NCBI GenBank assembly: GCA_002811645.1
Contig: PDIP01000189.1
Span: 5,976-27,843, forward strand
Origin: Corallochytrium limacisporum
Lineage: Eukaryota; Opisthokonta
Reading direction: 5' to 3'
Length of the DNA: 21,868 bases
The notes below the pieces were generated by a model that was not told where the DNA came from, did no database searches, and was given only the letters and a program-made list of their open reading frames with translations. Positions 9,404-18,267 of the stretch are shown here, one piece after another. Each line of letters begins with the position of its first letter. The first letter of the stretch is position 1. Made by a program: the position numbers and the translations under genes.

Positions 9404-9530
9404 ATTGACAATGTTTCTTGTGTGTGATAAGTAAAGACCGCAATAGAGATGATGCTTTGATCTGTTACACGGATCGAGCGGTACAAAGACCGGTCAATCC
9501 GGGATCGACAGAATGGCAACGGTAGCTCTG

Positions 9531-9538
9531 TTTAAATA
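9531..9538 (-). promoter_or_regulatory. TATA-like box (TATTTAAA) of the amino acid transporter gene
   Basis: On the minus strand the sequence reads GGTATTTAAAC, 135 bases before the start codon. The leading GGTATTTAA is identical to that before the secreted pore-former-like gene at 18267. No ATG occurs between the expected transcription start and the start codon, so the leader appears free of upstream ORFs. Confidence 0.6.
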
Positions 9539-10844
9539 CCAGTCCCCCAAGTCAGATATAGCGATTCTGTTAGAGCGATTTCGATTTCAATGTAATAGTC
9601 CTATATGGTAGAATCGTGTATTGACGGCTAAAGAGCCCACTCTAGACCTTCTTGTCCGTTAGCGGGTTTGCGTTCCGGGTCAATGTGAGCAATCGTCCTT
9701 TCCACCGGACTTTCCCCTCTTCCCCCCTTCCTCCACCACGTAATACTGATCCTGAGCCCGTATTGGACGTTTACACTTGCCTGGGCGCATGAAGCATCGC
9801 GGGCCTACTCATAACCTCTCCACACACACCCACGGTGCGTGGCGCTACCGGCTAAGCCAAAGTGGGTCGTCACGGGCACTAATGTACTGAACATATAGTT
9901 GGTTTCTCGCCAATGGTATGCCTAAGACAAAAGCCAACTGCCGGCTTCACAGGCCAACTCCGCATTTCGTATAAACCTCACGAACCCTTCCTGAAGGCCG
10001 GGACGCATTCTTTTGACGCACATTGTCGTAGATACTTACAAACAGAACCGGCAGGGCTACTACTGGAATAAACACAACAGTACCAATATCACGGCTTTGT
10101 CACAATTGTGGACTTAGGTTGTGGACAGGTGAGTGCCCAAGCAACAAATTACGATACAGCTGATTGGTTCTCATCGTCTGCGAACGCTGCCACATGACTG
10201 ACTTTAGTCATTTGATGTCATCATCACCGATCCGTTCGCAGAATTGCTAGTCCACTTACACCGTTTCACCGCCGTTGTTGTACCATGAGCTTGAACCGGA
10301 ATCAGCGGTGCATTACTATCTTCCTGAAATCTAGGTATTGTACCATCTGGCAGCGTTTGCACACCGAAGACATTCCGTCCGTGCTGTACCCTGGTGCTTT
10401 TCCAATGTACCTGTATGTTGTACCATAGGACGGAAATCACACACACACGTAATTCACCGTAAAGAAGCTGACAGCACTCGCATTCTTTTTCCTCCCTGTC
10501 AATACTTTTTTTTGCGCCGGTTCTGGTGTAAAAGAAGGGGTACCCAGAGGCGTGAATGGTTGTTGGATTGAGTGCGAGGATACGGGAAAGAGACATGATT
10601 TCTAGAAGCTTCCTTCGTCACCCGTTCGTTTCCTTCGTTTTCTATGGCCTGCCGCAGTTTTTGCCGAAGTTTTGCTCCTGCTTTGGGTCATGCTCACGCG
10701 CAATCCGGCAGGTCAGCAGACTCAGCGGGGCAGAAGGAGAGAGGAAGTGAGGGGGTGGGCCGGAGAGGAGGAGAGGAGGGGGTAACCGGGAAAAAATATA
10801 GAAGCATCAGCCAAACCAGGCCGGCCGCAGTACGGCCTCTTCTT
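9539..10844. other. gene-free stretch left of the gap
   Basis: No convincing gene. A minus-strand ATG frame at 10204-10596 (130 codons) has no recognisable domain. The nonamer TTGTACCAT occurs three times at 10278, 10338 and 10418. A G-rich purine tract (about 10730-10800) leads into the C-rich tract that borders the gap. Confidence 0.5.
10278..10426. repeat. three TTGTACCAT nonamers
   Basis: TTGTACCAT occurs at 10278-10286, 10338-10346 and 10418-10426, spaced 60 and 80 bases apart in the same orientation. Related GTAC cores also occur at 10385 and 10406. The surrounding bases are not conserved, so these are short sites and not a tandem array. They might be binding sites for a regulator, but no gene lies close enough to assign them to. 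Confidence 0.45.
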
Positions 10845-10874
10845 CCCACCCTCCCCCCACCCTCCCCTCCCCCC
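10845..10874 (-). other. potential G-quadruplex beside the gap
   Basis: The plus strand has six C-tracts of three to six bases separated by single A or T, so the minus strand could form a quadruplex and the plus strand an i-motif. It lies inside a pyrimidine tract of about 75 bases that runs directly into the unsequenced gap. Confidence 0.6.
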
Positions 10875-10912
10875 TCTGCCTTTCCTTCCCCTGTGGCCCT
10901 TCTCCCTCCCTC

Positions 10913-11146
10913 NNNNNNNNNNNNNNNNNNNNNNNNNNNNNNNNNNNNNNNNNNNNNNNNNNNNNNNNNNNNNNNNNNNNNNNNNNNNNNNNNNNNNNNN
11001 NNNNNNNNNNNNNNNNNNNNNNNNNNNNNNNNNNNNNNNNNNNNNNNNNNNNNNNNNNNNNNNNNNNNNNNNNNNNNNNNNNNNNNNNNNNNNNNNNNNN
11101 NNNNNNNNNNNNNNNNNNNNNNNNNNNNNNNNNNNNNNNNNNNNNN
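10913..11146. other. assembly gap (234 N)
   Basis: A run of N interrupts the sequence. Both borders are pyrimidine-rich: CTCCCTCCCTC on the left, CCTTTCTTTCTTC followed by long T and C runs on the right. The missing sequence is therefore probably a long C/T tract that resisted sequencing. Its true length is not known from the N count. Confidence 0.98.
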
Positions 11147-11456
11147 CCTTTCTTTCTTCTCTTTTTTCCCCCCCCCTTGTCTTCCCGCCTTTTGGCCGCG
11201 CGGGAGACAGTGACCTTGCATCTTCCCTGCTGTCCCAACGGTTCGGCTCTCCCCCTTTTTTGTTTTGTTATATTGCTTTTTTGGCTCTCCTTTTCGTTGT
11301 CATTGTTGTGTGACTCGTTAACGTTCCTGTCCCTCGTGTAAGGGTGTTCCCAAGGGTGTCCGGCCGCCCTTGCCCAGCAATTGTCTTGGCCTTGGGAAGG
11401 CAGCCAAAGGGGTTAGGTGGTAAAGAATACGATTGAGAAAGGCTGGTTGGGAGGAA

Positions 11457-11472
11457 AGAGAGAGAGAGAGAG
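11457..11472. repeat. AG dinucleotide run
   Basis: An uninterrupted (AG)8 run in a purine-rich stretch right of the gap, outside any supported gene. Confidence 0.85.
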
Positions 11473-12130
11473 ATTCAGTGCGTGAGGAGGACAAAGAGGA
11501 AACTTTGGAAGAATCAAGAAATGAAGAACACGGGAAGAAGCAAGGACCCTTACCCGCGCGCGGGTTCTTCTCCTCCCTGTTTCCTTGTCAAAGTGTTTGC
11601 AGACTGCGCAGGGCAAGGACACGGACATATTCCCTCCTGTTTCTCTCCCTTGGTCCTCGTTCTTATAGCTAGCTGGCCTCGCCGCGATGTATCCTTTGCA
11701 TTCTATTGGAAGTTCTTCCGGCTTTTTTCCACCAAGTCAAGTTTTTACCCAGGCCTCGCGTGTGAGCGTGACTGGCTGACCGATACCATCGCCGACGAGG
11801 TGTATCAACCTCCTGACCACGTCCGTACGCAGTCCGAGAGTCGGCAAAAAGCTGGTAGGTGGTTTCTTGGTCAACAGTGTGGCTGGAATGGCGTGCCACA
11901 GCGCTAATTGTTTTAAAAAACACCCCGCACGCTTGGTGTGTGCGATATCTAACATATCATAGATAAGTAATTAAGCCCAACGTGATCTCCCGTTTCTATA
12001 GTGAGTCAACGTCCACACCGTGGGTTGTAGGGTGTGCCGGCGGCAGTATTGCACTGCATTAATGTGTCTGCGCACTTACTTCCGCCGGGTGGTAAACGGA
12101 AAACGTAAGCACTGTGTTTGTATCGGTTGG

Positions 12131-12170
12131 GGTGGACGGTCCATCCAACTGTCCTGACCAGCCGTCCACC
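12131..12170. other. stem-loop with 9-base arms
   Basis: GGTGGACGG at 12131-12139 and its exact reverse complement CCGTCCACC at 12162-12170 flank a 22-base loop. It does not follow a recognised gene closely, so no terminator or RNA role can be assigned. Confidence 0.5.
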
Positions 12171-14014
12171 AGCCACTAGGCGCGCAGACAGGAACCTGGT
12201 CTTCTGGGTGCAAAAATAGGCATTTGCACATCGTGAAGATCCCCTTGTTGGACATACTGTCTGTTAGGGTCTAGGTTAAGACAGCAGGATATCATTGTGC
12301 GTGATCCTTCTGGTGTTTTCAGCATCGTCTGTCTAGCAGACCATGGGAGATGCCCTGTCATAACGCTTCCGGATATCCGTCGGGCCGGATGGCACATGAA
12401 CACTAATACACATTTCCTTATCAGACAAACAAACGAAGCATGCGAATAAACAGTTAAGGGTTAGTAGTGCCTTGATGGGGAATTAATGGCCCTGTATATG
12501 ACCTCGACAGCGGGACTCTTGATGTCGGGAATTCTATATCTCTCATTATTGAAGCTCTTTCTCTCAATTACGGTGTCCGGGAATCCTCATCTCCACACGT
12601 AATAGTGCGGTTAGATAAGGCCGATATGTGGCAGTCGTTTTAAAGCAGCTGCGTGGGTTTAAACCTAAGCCGGGGCAGACACCAAATCACAGCCACGCCT
12701 GTTGTAGCAAAATAGCGCGGGGCCGGATTTGCTGGTACCGTGGTATCCACCCTGTCCGGGTCAGTTCCAAGAGTGCCAGGGCTGGAGCCCACAATTGCCA
12801 GGAAGCTCGTCAGAGTCCTCAATGAGATCGGAATAGACTCTTCTTCAAAGCGGAGCAGGGCAAACCCAATGTGTCCACTCTGGAGGTGGGAAGGGGGACA
12901 ATCTTTCTACACGGCGGAGCACGAGGAGCTTAATGTTTCAATCTGGAGGGGACATGCCTCCTCCCAAGCGTCCAAGCGGAGCCCGAGGAAAAGGAATGTC
13001 CTTCGGGGGGCGTAGGGCCATATCTTGCCATCGTAAAGTGGAATCGCTCATCTGTGTGACGGTGGTCAATCGCCTCTGGGTATAATCAAGCTTACAACGG
13101 CCCGGCCATGTCAGTTTGTAGAACTAGGTACACTCATGAGTGGACATCCAGGTTGAGGTGTATCTTTTCCTTCAGGAATCTTCTTATTCAAGAAAGGACG
13201 ATCAGAAACTCTTTAGTCGGGAACTGTCGATCTGACCAGATACTCGTGATCAATCGACCTCAGGTGCACACCGATCTCAGTCCCACGGATGTAGCTCGCG
13301 ACGGTAGCATCAGGGTGACTCCTACGGAGATCTCCACCAAAAGTCTGTCCTAAGCTTAGATGTTGCCCTCTTAATACGATTTAATATCAGTCTACTTAAC
13401 CGAGACATACCTGCTTCATAGAGCGCGAGTGCCATAGGTGGCTTTGCCAGCCCATAACATACCCCAAAGCCCATCATCGTCGCAAAGGAACGTCCCAGTT
13501 TTGCTTACCCGCCAACACAGGACCCCCTCCCTCGATTTCCTTCGAACCTTTCTGACGATTTCGGTACTTAAACAATGGCACCTTGCACTAAAACCGCCGA
13601 GTAACTGCCGTCTGCTGACATTTTAACCCGCACCTGTGAGAAATATTTCCTCGCTCGATGATTGCTGACCGGGCCAGAGCGGGGTTGAGTCAGACGAAAT
13701 GTGGTAGCCGTGCCGGACTATCTCCTTTGGTAGATGGATAACAAGTATGCACAATCTATTTTCTTTCTGGGGTACCAACCAATCATGTCTTGCCCGGCAA
13801 GAATGTTACATCTGACGAGTACGAGTTTGCACAGTTGCGCACACCCACACCTATCCGAGCCCACAAAGTACAGTCACCGTATCCACTCATTCGACACCCG
13901 TACTGCTTTGAACCATCGAATCCGCGTTGCCGCCGATGCATCTGACCCACCAATAAATTGATAAGTTGAACTATTATATTTTGGTAAGGAAAAGCATTTG
14001 TATCACTAGGGTTG

Positions 14015-14032
14015 GCCATGGGTATCCATGGC
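14015..14032. other. short palindrome GCCATGG-GTAT-CCATGGC
   Basis: Two perfect 7-base arms (14015-14021 and 14026-14032) surround a 4-base centre. The size and dyad symmetry would suit a dimeric DNA-binding protein or a small hairpin. It is about 580 bases past the end of the four-helix gene at 14612, which does not suggest regulation of that gene. Confidence 0.5.
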
Positions 14033-14611
14033 AGATCAGGAGACAAATGAGTGTGCGCATAGGCGTCAACACCATGCTGACAATATGATCATACAAGGCT
14101 CACAATGAGCCTTTGGCAGATCCAGAACATTGCCCATGAGGATCTGACGGCGTCCTCAATACAATCTATTAGTATGTATCGGTGGCTAAAAATTTCTGGC
14201 AGATTCTAATTTGGGAATGCACCATGAATGTGTTGCGAACCTGGAATGGCTTCCATTTGAGTGAGGGCATCCGTTGCCATGATCCGCCAAAGGCGAGCAC
14301 TAAAGTGGAAATTTGGTCATTGGCCAGAACAAATGGAAGGCCGAGAACCCAAGGATGCTTTCTCCTGTGGCGACAATTGCTGAGCAATGTAGTTTAAATG
14401 CACCAGAAAAGCCATGTTACAAGATCGTGAAGCCCTTGGTAGGTACACGTGCACTCCGTTTTGAGCGTAGTCCTGGTGCTCCACCCCACATCACACGGTA
14501 ACCAAAGCGGTTTGTACGCTTTCTTCACAAACCAACTGAATTTGATTATCGAAGAACCTCATGCTGCATGCCTCCTCCTACCTTAAAATTTCATTTCACC
14601 TCTTGCCATAT

Positions 14612-15358
14612 TTACAGAGCACTTGATTCGACATAGATTTCCTCGCGTTTTGTGAGCTCAGAGTCGAGATGGTGCTTGCGATACTTGTAGGTGATGACAG
14701 CATCGCAGATCCACAGGAGCCCGCAGAGTAAAGTAAAGGCAACAGCTGCCATATAGCGACCGCTCTGAAGTACGACACCTGAAAAGAGGGTGACGTCAAA
14801 AGATTCAACCACAAACAGAGGGTGATTGATTCCAGAGCTCGCTGTAACCACAACTTTGGTTGCGGCCACATCCCCGGCAAGCTGCTCTTGTGGTTCATAG
14901 CGGATCGAGGCTTGCCCATCTCTAACATTCATTGAGTCAACCTGAACGAAATGACTGTCCCCGTAGGTAATCTTCTGAGAGGTCCATATAACAATGAAGC
15001 CAATAGTCACAGCAAGCGCAGTCATAGCGCAAAGCGATGATAGAAGGGTGCTCGCAACCAGGAACCTGGATTTGGTTCGGCTGGAGGCGTTGCTCGCTGC
15101 GCAGGCGTAGCCGACAAGAAGCAGATAAGCAACAACACTCCCAAGGATACCCACCATTATGAGGCCAGCGGTGACTCTATATTGGCAGTCGCTGACACCA
15201 ACTGTCCTAATCTGATCCCGACCTGCGTCCACCACGACATGGCGGTGTGCGAATACGCTCGAGAGAGTCAATAAGCCAGAGGCGACAGCATTAGATATCG
15301 ACAGAAGCACTTTCAGAAATACGTACACTACTGAATTTAAAGTAATTTTGGTTACCAT
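14612..15358 (-). CDS. four-helix membrane protein, paralogue of the 4448-5239 gene
   Basis: A 248-residue protein with hydrophobic helices at about 11-35, 62-86, 98-124 and 200-222 and a ~75-residue loop between helices 3 and 4. Helix 4 and its flank (G..Y.A....L.GLLWICDAVITYKYRK, from ~200) align without gaps to the plus-strand gene at 4448-5239. Helix 1 shares VY, KV, L, G and SS positions. The loop lacks the LPTSP repeats and is instead Val/Asp/Ser-rich, so the loop is the fast-changing part of this family. The C-terminal tail is charged (KREE). The start at 15358 has A at -3 and G at +4. Function is unknown; a MARVEL-like four-helix role in membrane organisation is only a topological analogy. 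No intron is needed. Confidence 0.78.
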   Translation of the reverse strand: MVTKITLNSVVYVFLKVLLSISNAVASGLLTLSSVFAHRHVVVDAGRDQIRTVGVSDCQYRVTAGLIMVGILGSVVAYLLLVGYACAASNASSRTKSRFLVASTLLSSLCAMTALAVTIGFIVIWTSQKITYGDSHFVQVDSMNVRDGQASIRYEPQEQLAGDVAATKVVVTASSGINHPLFVVESFDVTLFSGVVLQSGRYMAAVAFTLLCGLLWICDAVITYKYRKHHLDSELTKREEIYVESSAL

Positions 15359-15496
15359 TATGTATGTGAAATCCCAGATTCAAGCGCCGTTAACCCGAGC
15401 CATATCTGATCTGGACTACATTCCTCCAACTTCTTCAAATAGTCTCTGTTGTTGGTGTGGTGGTTTCAACCTTTAGTAAAGGCCAGTTCAACAGAC

Positions 15497-15502
15497 AATA
15501 TA
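15497..15502 (-). promoter_or_regulatory. possible TATA box (TATATT) of the second four-helix gene
   Basis: On the minus strand CTATATTG lies 144 bases before the start codon, inside the 135-177 base range seen for the TATTTAA boxes of the other genes. The motif itself differs from TATTTAA, so the call rests mainly on position. Confidence 0.35.
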
Positions 15503-15873
15503 GAAATTTGTGTTCGGTAACTGCATTCCGTCCTTAGCAATCCCCACACTCTTCCTGTGTATCTGTTTACGAGAGCTCGCAGAAACACTCGTGTGTCCAC
15601 CCAATCTGTCGCTTGGTATGTCGTAGGTAACCACAAGTCAACACGGACAATTCACAGCTGCGCAGAGAACGGGTTGAGTCTCTCAGTACGAATCGGCACT
15701 TGCCATCGAAACGATCATCGTCCAGTGTTTTGGAAGCTGGAGTTACTGCTGTGTCACGCACCGAAGTCATCATGCCCACTGCACAAATGCCCTCCGACAC
15801 TGGGCACATGACACGACCAGACGCATCCTCCCGTTCCCGTTTTTGGCAGGCATTGTGCCAGTTTCGTGCTTAA

Positions 15874-15892
15874 CCCACCCTTCCGGGGTGGG
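15874..15892. other. stem-loop CCCACCC-TTCCG-GGGTGGG
   Basis: A perfect 7-base G:C-rich stem closes a 5-base TTCCG loop. It would be stable in RNA of either strand. It lies about 515 bases upstream of the second four-helix gene and about 660 bases past the stop of the secreted protein gene. Confidence 0.6.
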
Positions 15893-15949
15893 ACGGCCCT
15901 CCCTATTCAGCCCGTTCGGAAGTCCGATACGTCCCTTATCGTGGGGCCT

Positions 15950-15981
15950 CCCCTCCCCCCCTCCCGGCCGTCCCCCCGCCC
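15950..15981 (-). other. potential G-quadruplex
   Basis: Five plus-strand C-tracts of 4, 7, 3, 6 and 3 bases within 32 bases give the minus strand a quadruplex-forming pattern. The flanks are also G/C-rich and include CCGGCCGG-type palindromes. Confidence 0.5.
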
Positions 15982-16120
15982 GGCCGGCGCACCACGAAAG
16001 CCAGGCTGATGGGGGTGAAGTTGGACCGTTTACACCTCAGCTTAACGCCGCAAAGACTGGCTTCTGAGGTCTGGCAGTGAGGTCAGGTAGGGTAGTGACA
16101 GCAATCGCACCGTGTACTTC

Positions 16121-16196
16121 GGCTGACCACCGCAGAGGGGGGCCTTCTGAGGCTGCCGAGTGCTAGCGCACGGATTCTTTACCGTTGTGGTCAGCC
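16121..16196. other. long-loop inverted repeat with nested hairpin
   Basis: GGCTGACCAC (16121-16130) and its exact reverse complement GTGGTCAGCC (16187-16196) enclose 56 bases. Inside lies a small perfect hairpin, GTGC-TAGC-GCAC. This could be a folded RNA element or chance; no gene or known RNA family is recognised. Confidence 0.35.
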
Positions 16197-16551
16197 ATGG
16201 CTCATCACACAAGCCCACCTTGTGCTGCCATTTTCCTGAAGCGGCTACTGCCCAGTCTCGTTTTGGCACGTCGCTTTTATCTTTGGATTTGGTACTGGAA
16301 AAAACTTTCCATTTTCGTGCCGCAGCGGGGCGGGGCCTTGGGAAGGCAAAGGAATCCGAACGAGTCGCGACATGGACAACTAGTATTCGCTAAGTATATA
16401 TTCGAATAGAACAAAAAGTGTAAGTCTGTGCGTTGGGCCGGGAACAAAGTCTTCCTCAACATACCCTAATGGCAACACAAAATTTGAAAGGAAACCAAGG
16501 AACGCAATGGGATGTTCATCACTGTGAACCTAGAAGCCACAACTGCGAAGT

Positions 16552-18117
16552 TTAACAGTTGTCGCCCAAGGAGATTTGCCAGCGGTTCTTGCTGCCGCTA
16601 ACGGGGGCCATGGTGTAACAGTCAGTGTCAAGATGGTCCAAAATGGCCTGAGCGGCGAGAGGGGCGGTGTCGGCAAGATCGTCGTCGGCGGAACTCTCAA
16701 CTCTACCAACCTCGGCGATGCCCTCGACCCCCTCACCGGCACTGGCAGCAGCACCTTCAACACCAACTTCGCAGGTCAGAGACGGTGGGTATTGCGCGGC
16801 CAGGGCCTCATCACATTTGCGATCGGGGACCATGCTACGATCGCATTCCCACATTTCCATGAAAATGTTGTTGCCAGCAAGAGAGTGGGCAATACCCCTC
16901 ACACTGGGGGACACCAGACTGTTCACAAAGGCATCAGACCACTCAGCTCCAATCAGACCCATAGCCAACCTGACAACCTTCTTGATCTGGGCCGGGGTGG
17001 CGAGTTTATCCTTCTTGACAAGCTTATCCAAGTCGTAGACATCGCCAAGGCGGGGGATGCCGTCCCCCTGGATCCAGGCCTGAATGCCAGCATTCTCGTC
17101 GTCATAGACGATGTCGCCGGTGAACCAGACATCAGCAGCGGTCTGGTCGGCCCACACGGTCACGTTCAAAATCGAATTCCGGCGGAGCAGGGGACTGGCC
17201 TCGAACTCAATACTGCGCTCAAAGCTGAGGCTTTGGGAGGTTCCCTCAGTGGCAGACCTGGCAGCAGTCTGTTCCAAGCCGCTGGTGATGGTGGTTGAGA
17301 CTTCAAACTCCATACCCAAAAAGCCTCCACTAGCACTGGCACCAATCTCAATTTCCCTGGTGTTGGTGGTGGAGCTTTCGTAGCTGTGATCAGCAGAAGC
17401 GCCGGTCTCCTCAACAATGGTCTCAGAGTAAGCGTAGTTGGTAGAAACGCACTGGTTCAGAGTGTTAACGTAGATGCCGGTGTCAGGGCGGGCTACCTCG
17501 CTGTTGGTGACAACTTCCCAGACACGGGTGGTGGCGTAGTCCACAGTGGTTTGGTTGCGGTATTGGTTATTGAGAGACACGCCATTTCTATCATAGGTCG
17601 GGAAGCTGATGGCCCAAGGCTTGTACCACAAGTACTCGGAGCTGGGGAAACAATGATTTTCCATTCCCTCGTCAGATGGCGCCAGGTCGTGGATAGCATC
17701 CCACCATTCGTCCCAGGCTTCTTCATTTGCTTCCGTGCGATCAACCCAGTAGGGTGCCATGAGGATGGGAGCAGTGAGCGCATTGAGTTTCCACAGCATG
17801 GAGTAGAACGGATCAACGTGGCCATTGGTGTCCAAGACAACAAAATTTCCGATCTTGCCCTCCATGTATTCCTCAAAGTCGGTTGCTTTTTCAGAAACAA
17901 TCTTGGCCAGAGGTTGCATGTCCGCATCACCTTTCATGATGTACTCAAATTCATTGTCACCCTTACCGAGAACACTGGTCTTGTAGATGCCTTCCCAAGC
18001 AAGCTCATCTGCGATGAGGTACAAAGGGGGACAGGTTGGGAGTTCATCCGGAAGGGCCATGCCGGAAGTCATGCCCACAAGTAGGGCACTCATGCTTACC
18101 AAAGACAGGTTCATCAT
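16552..18117 (-). CDS. secreted protein with aerolysin/ETX-MTX2-like central region
   Basis: A 521-residue protein with a signal peptide (Met-rich hydrophobic 1-20, cleavage near Ala21), hence exported. Residues ~21-225 form an acidic, Trp-rich N-terminal domain of unknown family. Residues ~228-340 look like the pore-forming module of aerolysin or epsilon-toxin/Mtx2-type proteins: two long Ser/Thr-rich strands with alternating polarity around a glycine-rich amphipathic hairpin (GASASGGFLGMEFEV, 259-273), then STTITSG and the closing strands (SLSFERSIEF; SILNVTVWAD). This is a fold-level reading from pattern, without conserved catalytic residues to confirm it. Residues ~345-521 form a Cys-rich C-terminal domain. 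Eight Cys (29, 156, 223, 425, 435, 449, 500, 521) could pair, and N-glycosylation sites are at NQT 189 and NVT 318. Eukaryotic relatives of such modules serve defence, feeding or membrane remodelling; the role here is unknown. A paralogue lies upstream. The start is the first of two adjacent ATGs. Confidence 0.72.
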   Translation of the reverse strand: MMNLSLVSMSALLVGMTSGMALPDELPTCPPLYLIADELAWEGIYKTSVLGKGDNEFEYIMKGDADMQPLAKIVSEKATDFEEYMEGKIGNFVVLDTNGHVDPFYSMLWKLNALTAPILMAPYWVDRTEANEEAWDEWWDAIHDLAPSDEGMENHCFPSSEYLWYKPWAISFPTYDRNGVSLNNQYRNQTTVDYATTRVWEVVTNSEVARPDTGIYVNTLNQCVSTNYAYSETIVEETGASADHSYESSTTNTREIEIGASASGGFLGMEFEVSTTITSGLEQTAARSATEGTSQSLSFERSIEFEASPLLRRNSILNVTVWADQTAADVWFTGDIVYDDENAGIQAWIQGDGIPRLGDVYDLDKLVKKDKLATPAQIKKVVRLAMGLIGAEWSDAFVNSLVSPSVRGIAHSLAGNNIFMEMWECDRSMVPDRKCDEALAAQYPPSLTCEVGVEGAAASAGEGVEGIAEVGRVESSADDDLADTAPLAAQAILDHLDTDCYTMAPVSGSKNRWQISLGDNC

Positions 18118-18259
18118 GATGTTGGGTTTTGCTCAAAGAACAGGGGCAAATACACAGTGAATAGAGTTTGATGGACAAAAGCCACAATGCGATCAGCTAG
18201 AACAGGCAGATGCTTGAGTGTTTGATGATTATGGTCGTCTTTCCATGGATCCAGATCGC

Positions 18260-18267
18260 CTTAAATA
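18260..18267 (-). promoter_or_regulatory. TATA-like box (TATTTAAG) of the secreted protein gene
   Basis: On the minus strand GGTATTTAAGG lies 150 bases before the start codon. The octamer is identical to that before the FLVCR-like gene, and the GGTATTTAA stretch is identical to that before the amino acid transporter. The leader downstream of the likely transcription start contains no ATG before the gene. Confidence 0.6.

Larger units (their letters stand above)
11147..14611. other. gene-free stretch right of the gap
   Basis: In about 3.5 kb I find no convincing gene. It holds an AG run at 11457-11472, a stem-loop at 12131-12170 and a palindrome at 14015-14032. On the minus strand the frame from 13353 to 12640 has about five stops in 238 codons, fewer than the ~11 expected by chance, but the conceptual peptide matches no family I know. 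It could be a decayed gene or mobile-element relic; I do not call it. Confidence 0.45.
15503..16551. other. spacer between two minus-strand genes
   Basis: No gene is supported. It holds a compact hairpin at 15874-15892, a C-tract cluster at 15950-15981 and an inverted repeat at 16121-16196. The right end is the 3' flank of the secreted protein gene, where I see no AATAAA within 150 bases. Confidence 0.55.

Noticed and set aside
10204-10596. Minus-strand ATG frame of 130 codons
   Set aside because: No domain, signal or membrane pattern and no TATA-like box at the usual distance. It overlaps the TTGTACCAT sites. It could be a small unknown gene, but nothing supports that.
10644-11238. Frames running across the N gap
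   Set aside because: Most of the apparent length is unknown bases, and the remainder is low-complexity pyrimidine or purine sequence.
16576-18084. Two long plus-strand frames (16576-17298 and 17386-18084) opposite the secreted protein gene
   Set aside because: They are mirror frames of a real gene with strong codon bias; they lack a plausible ATG, domain, signal peptide and promoter, and the minus-strand protein has all the expected features.
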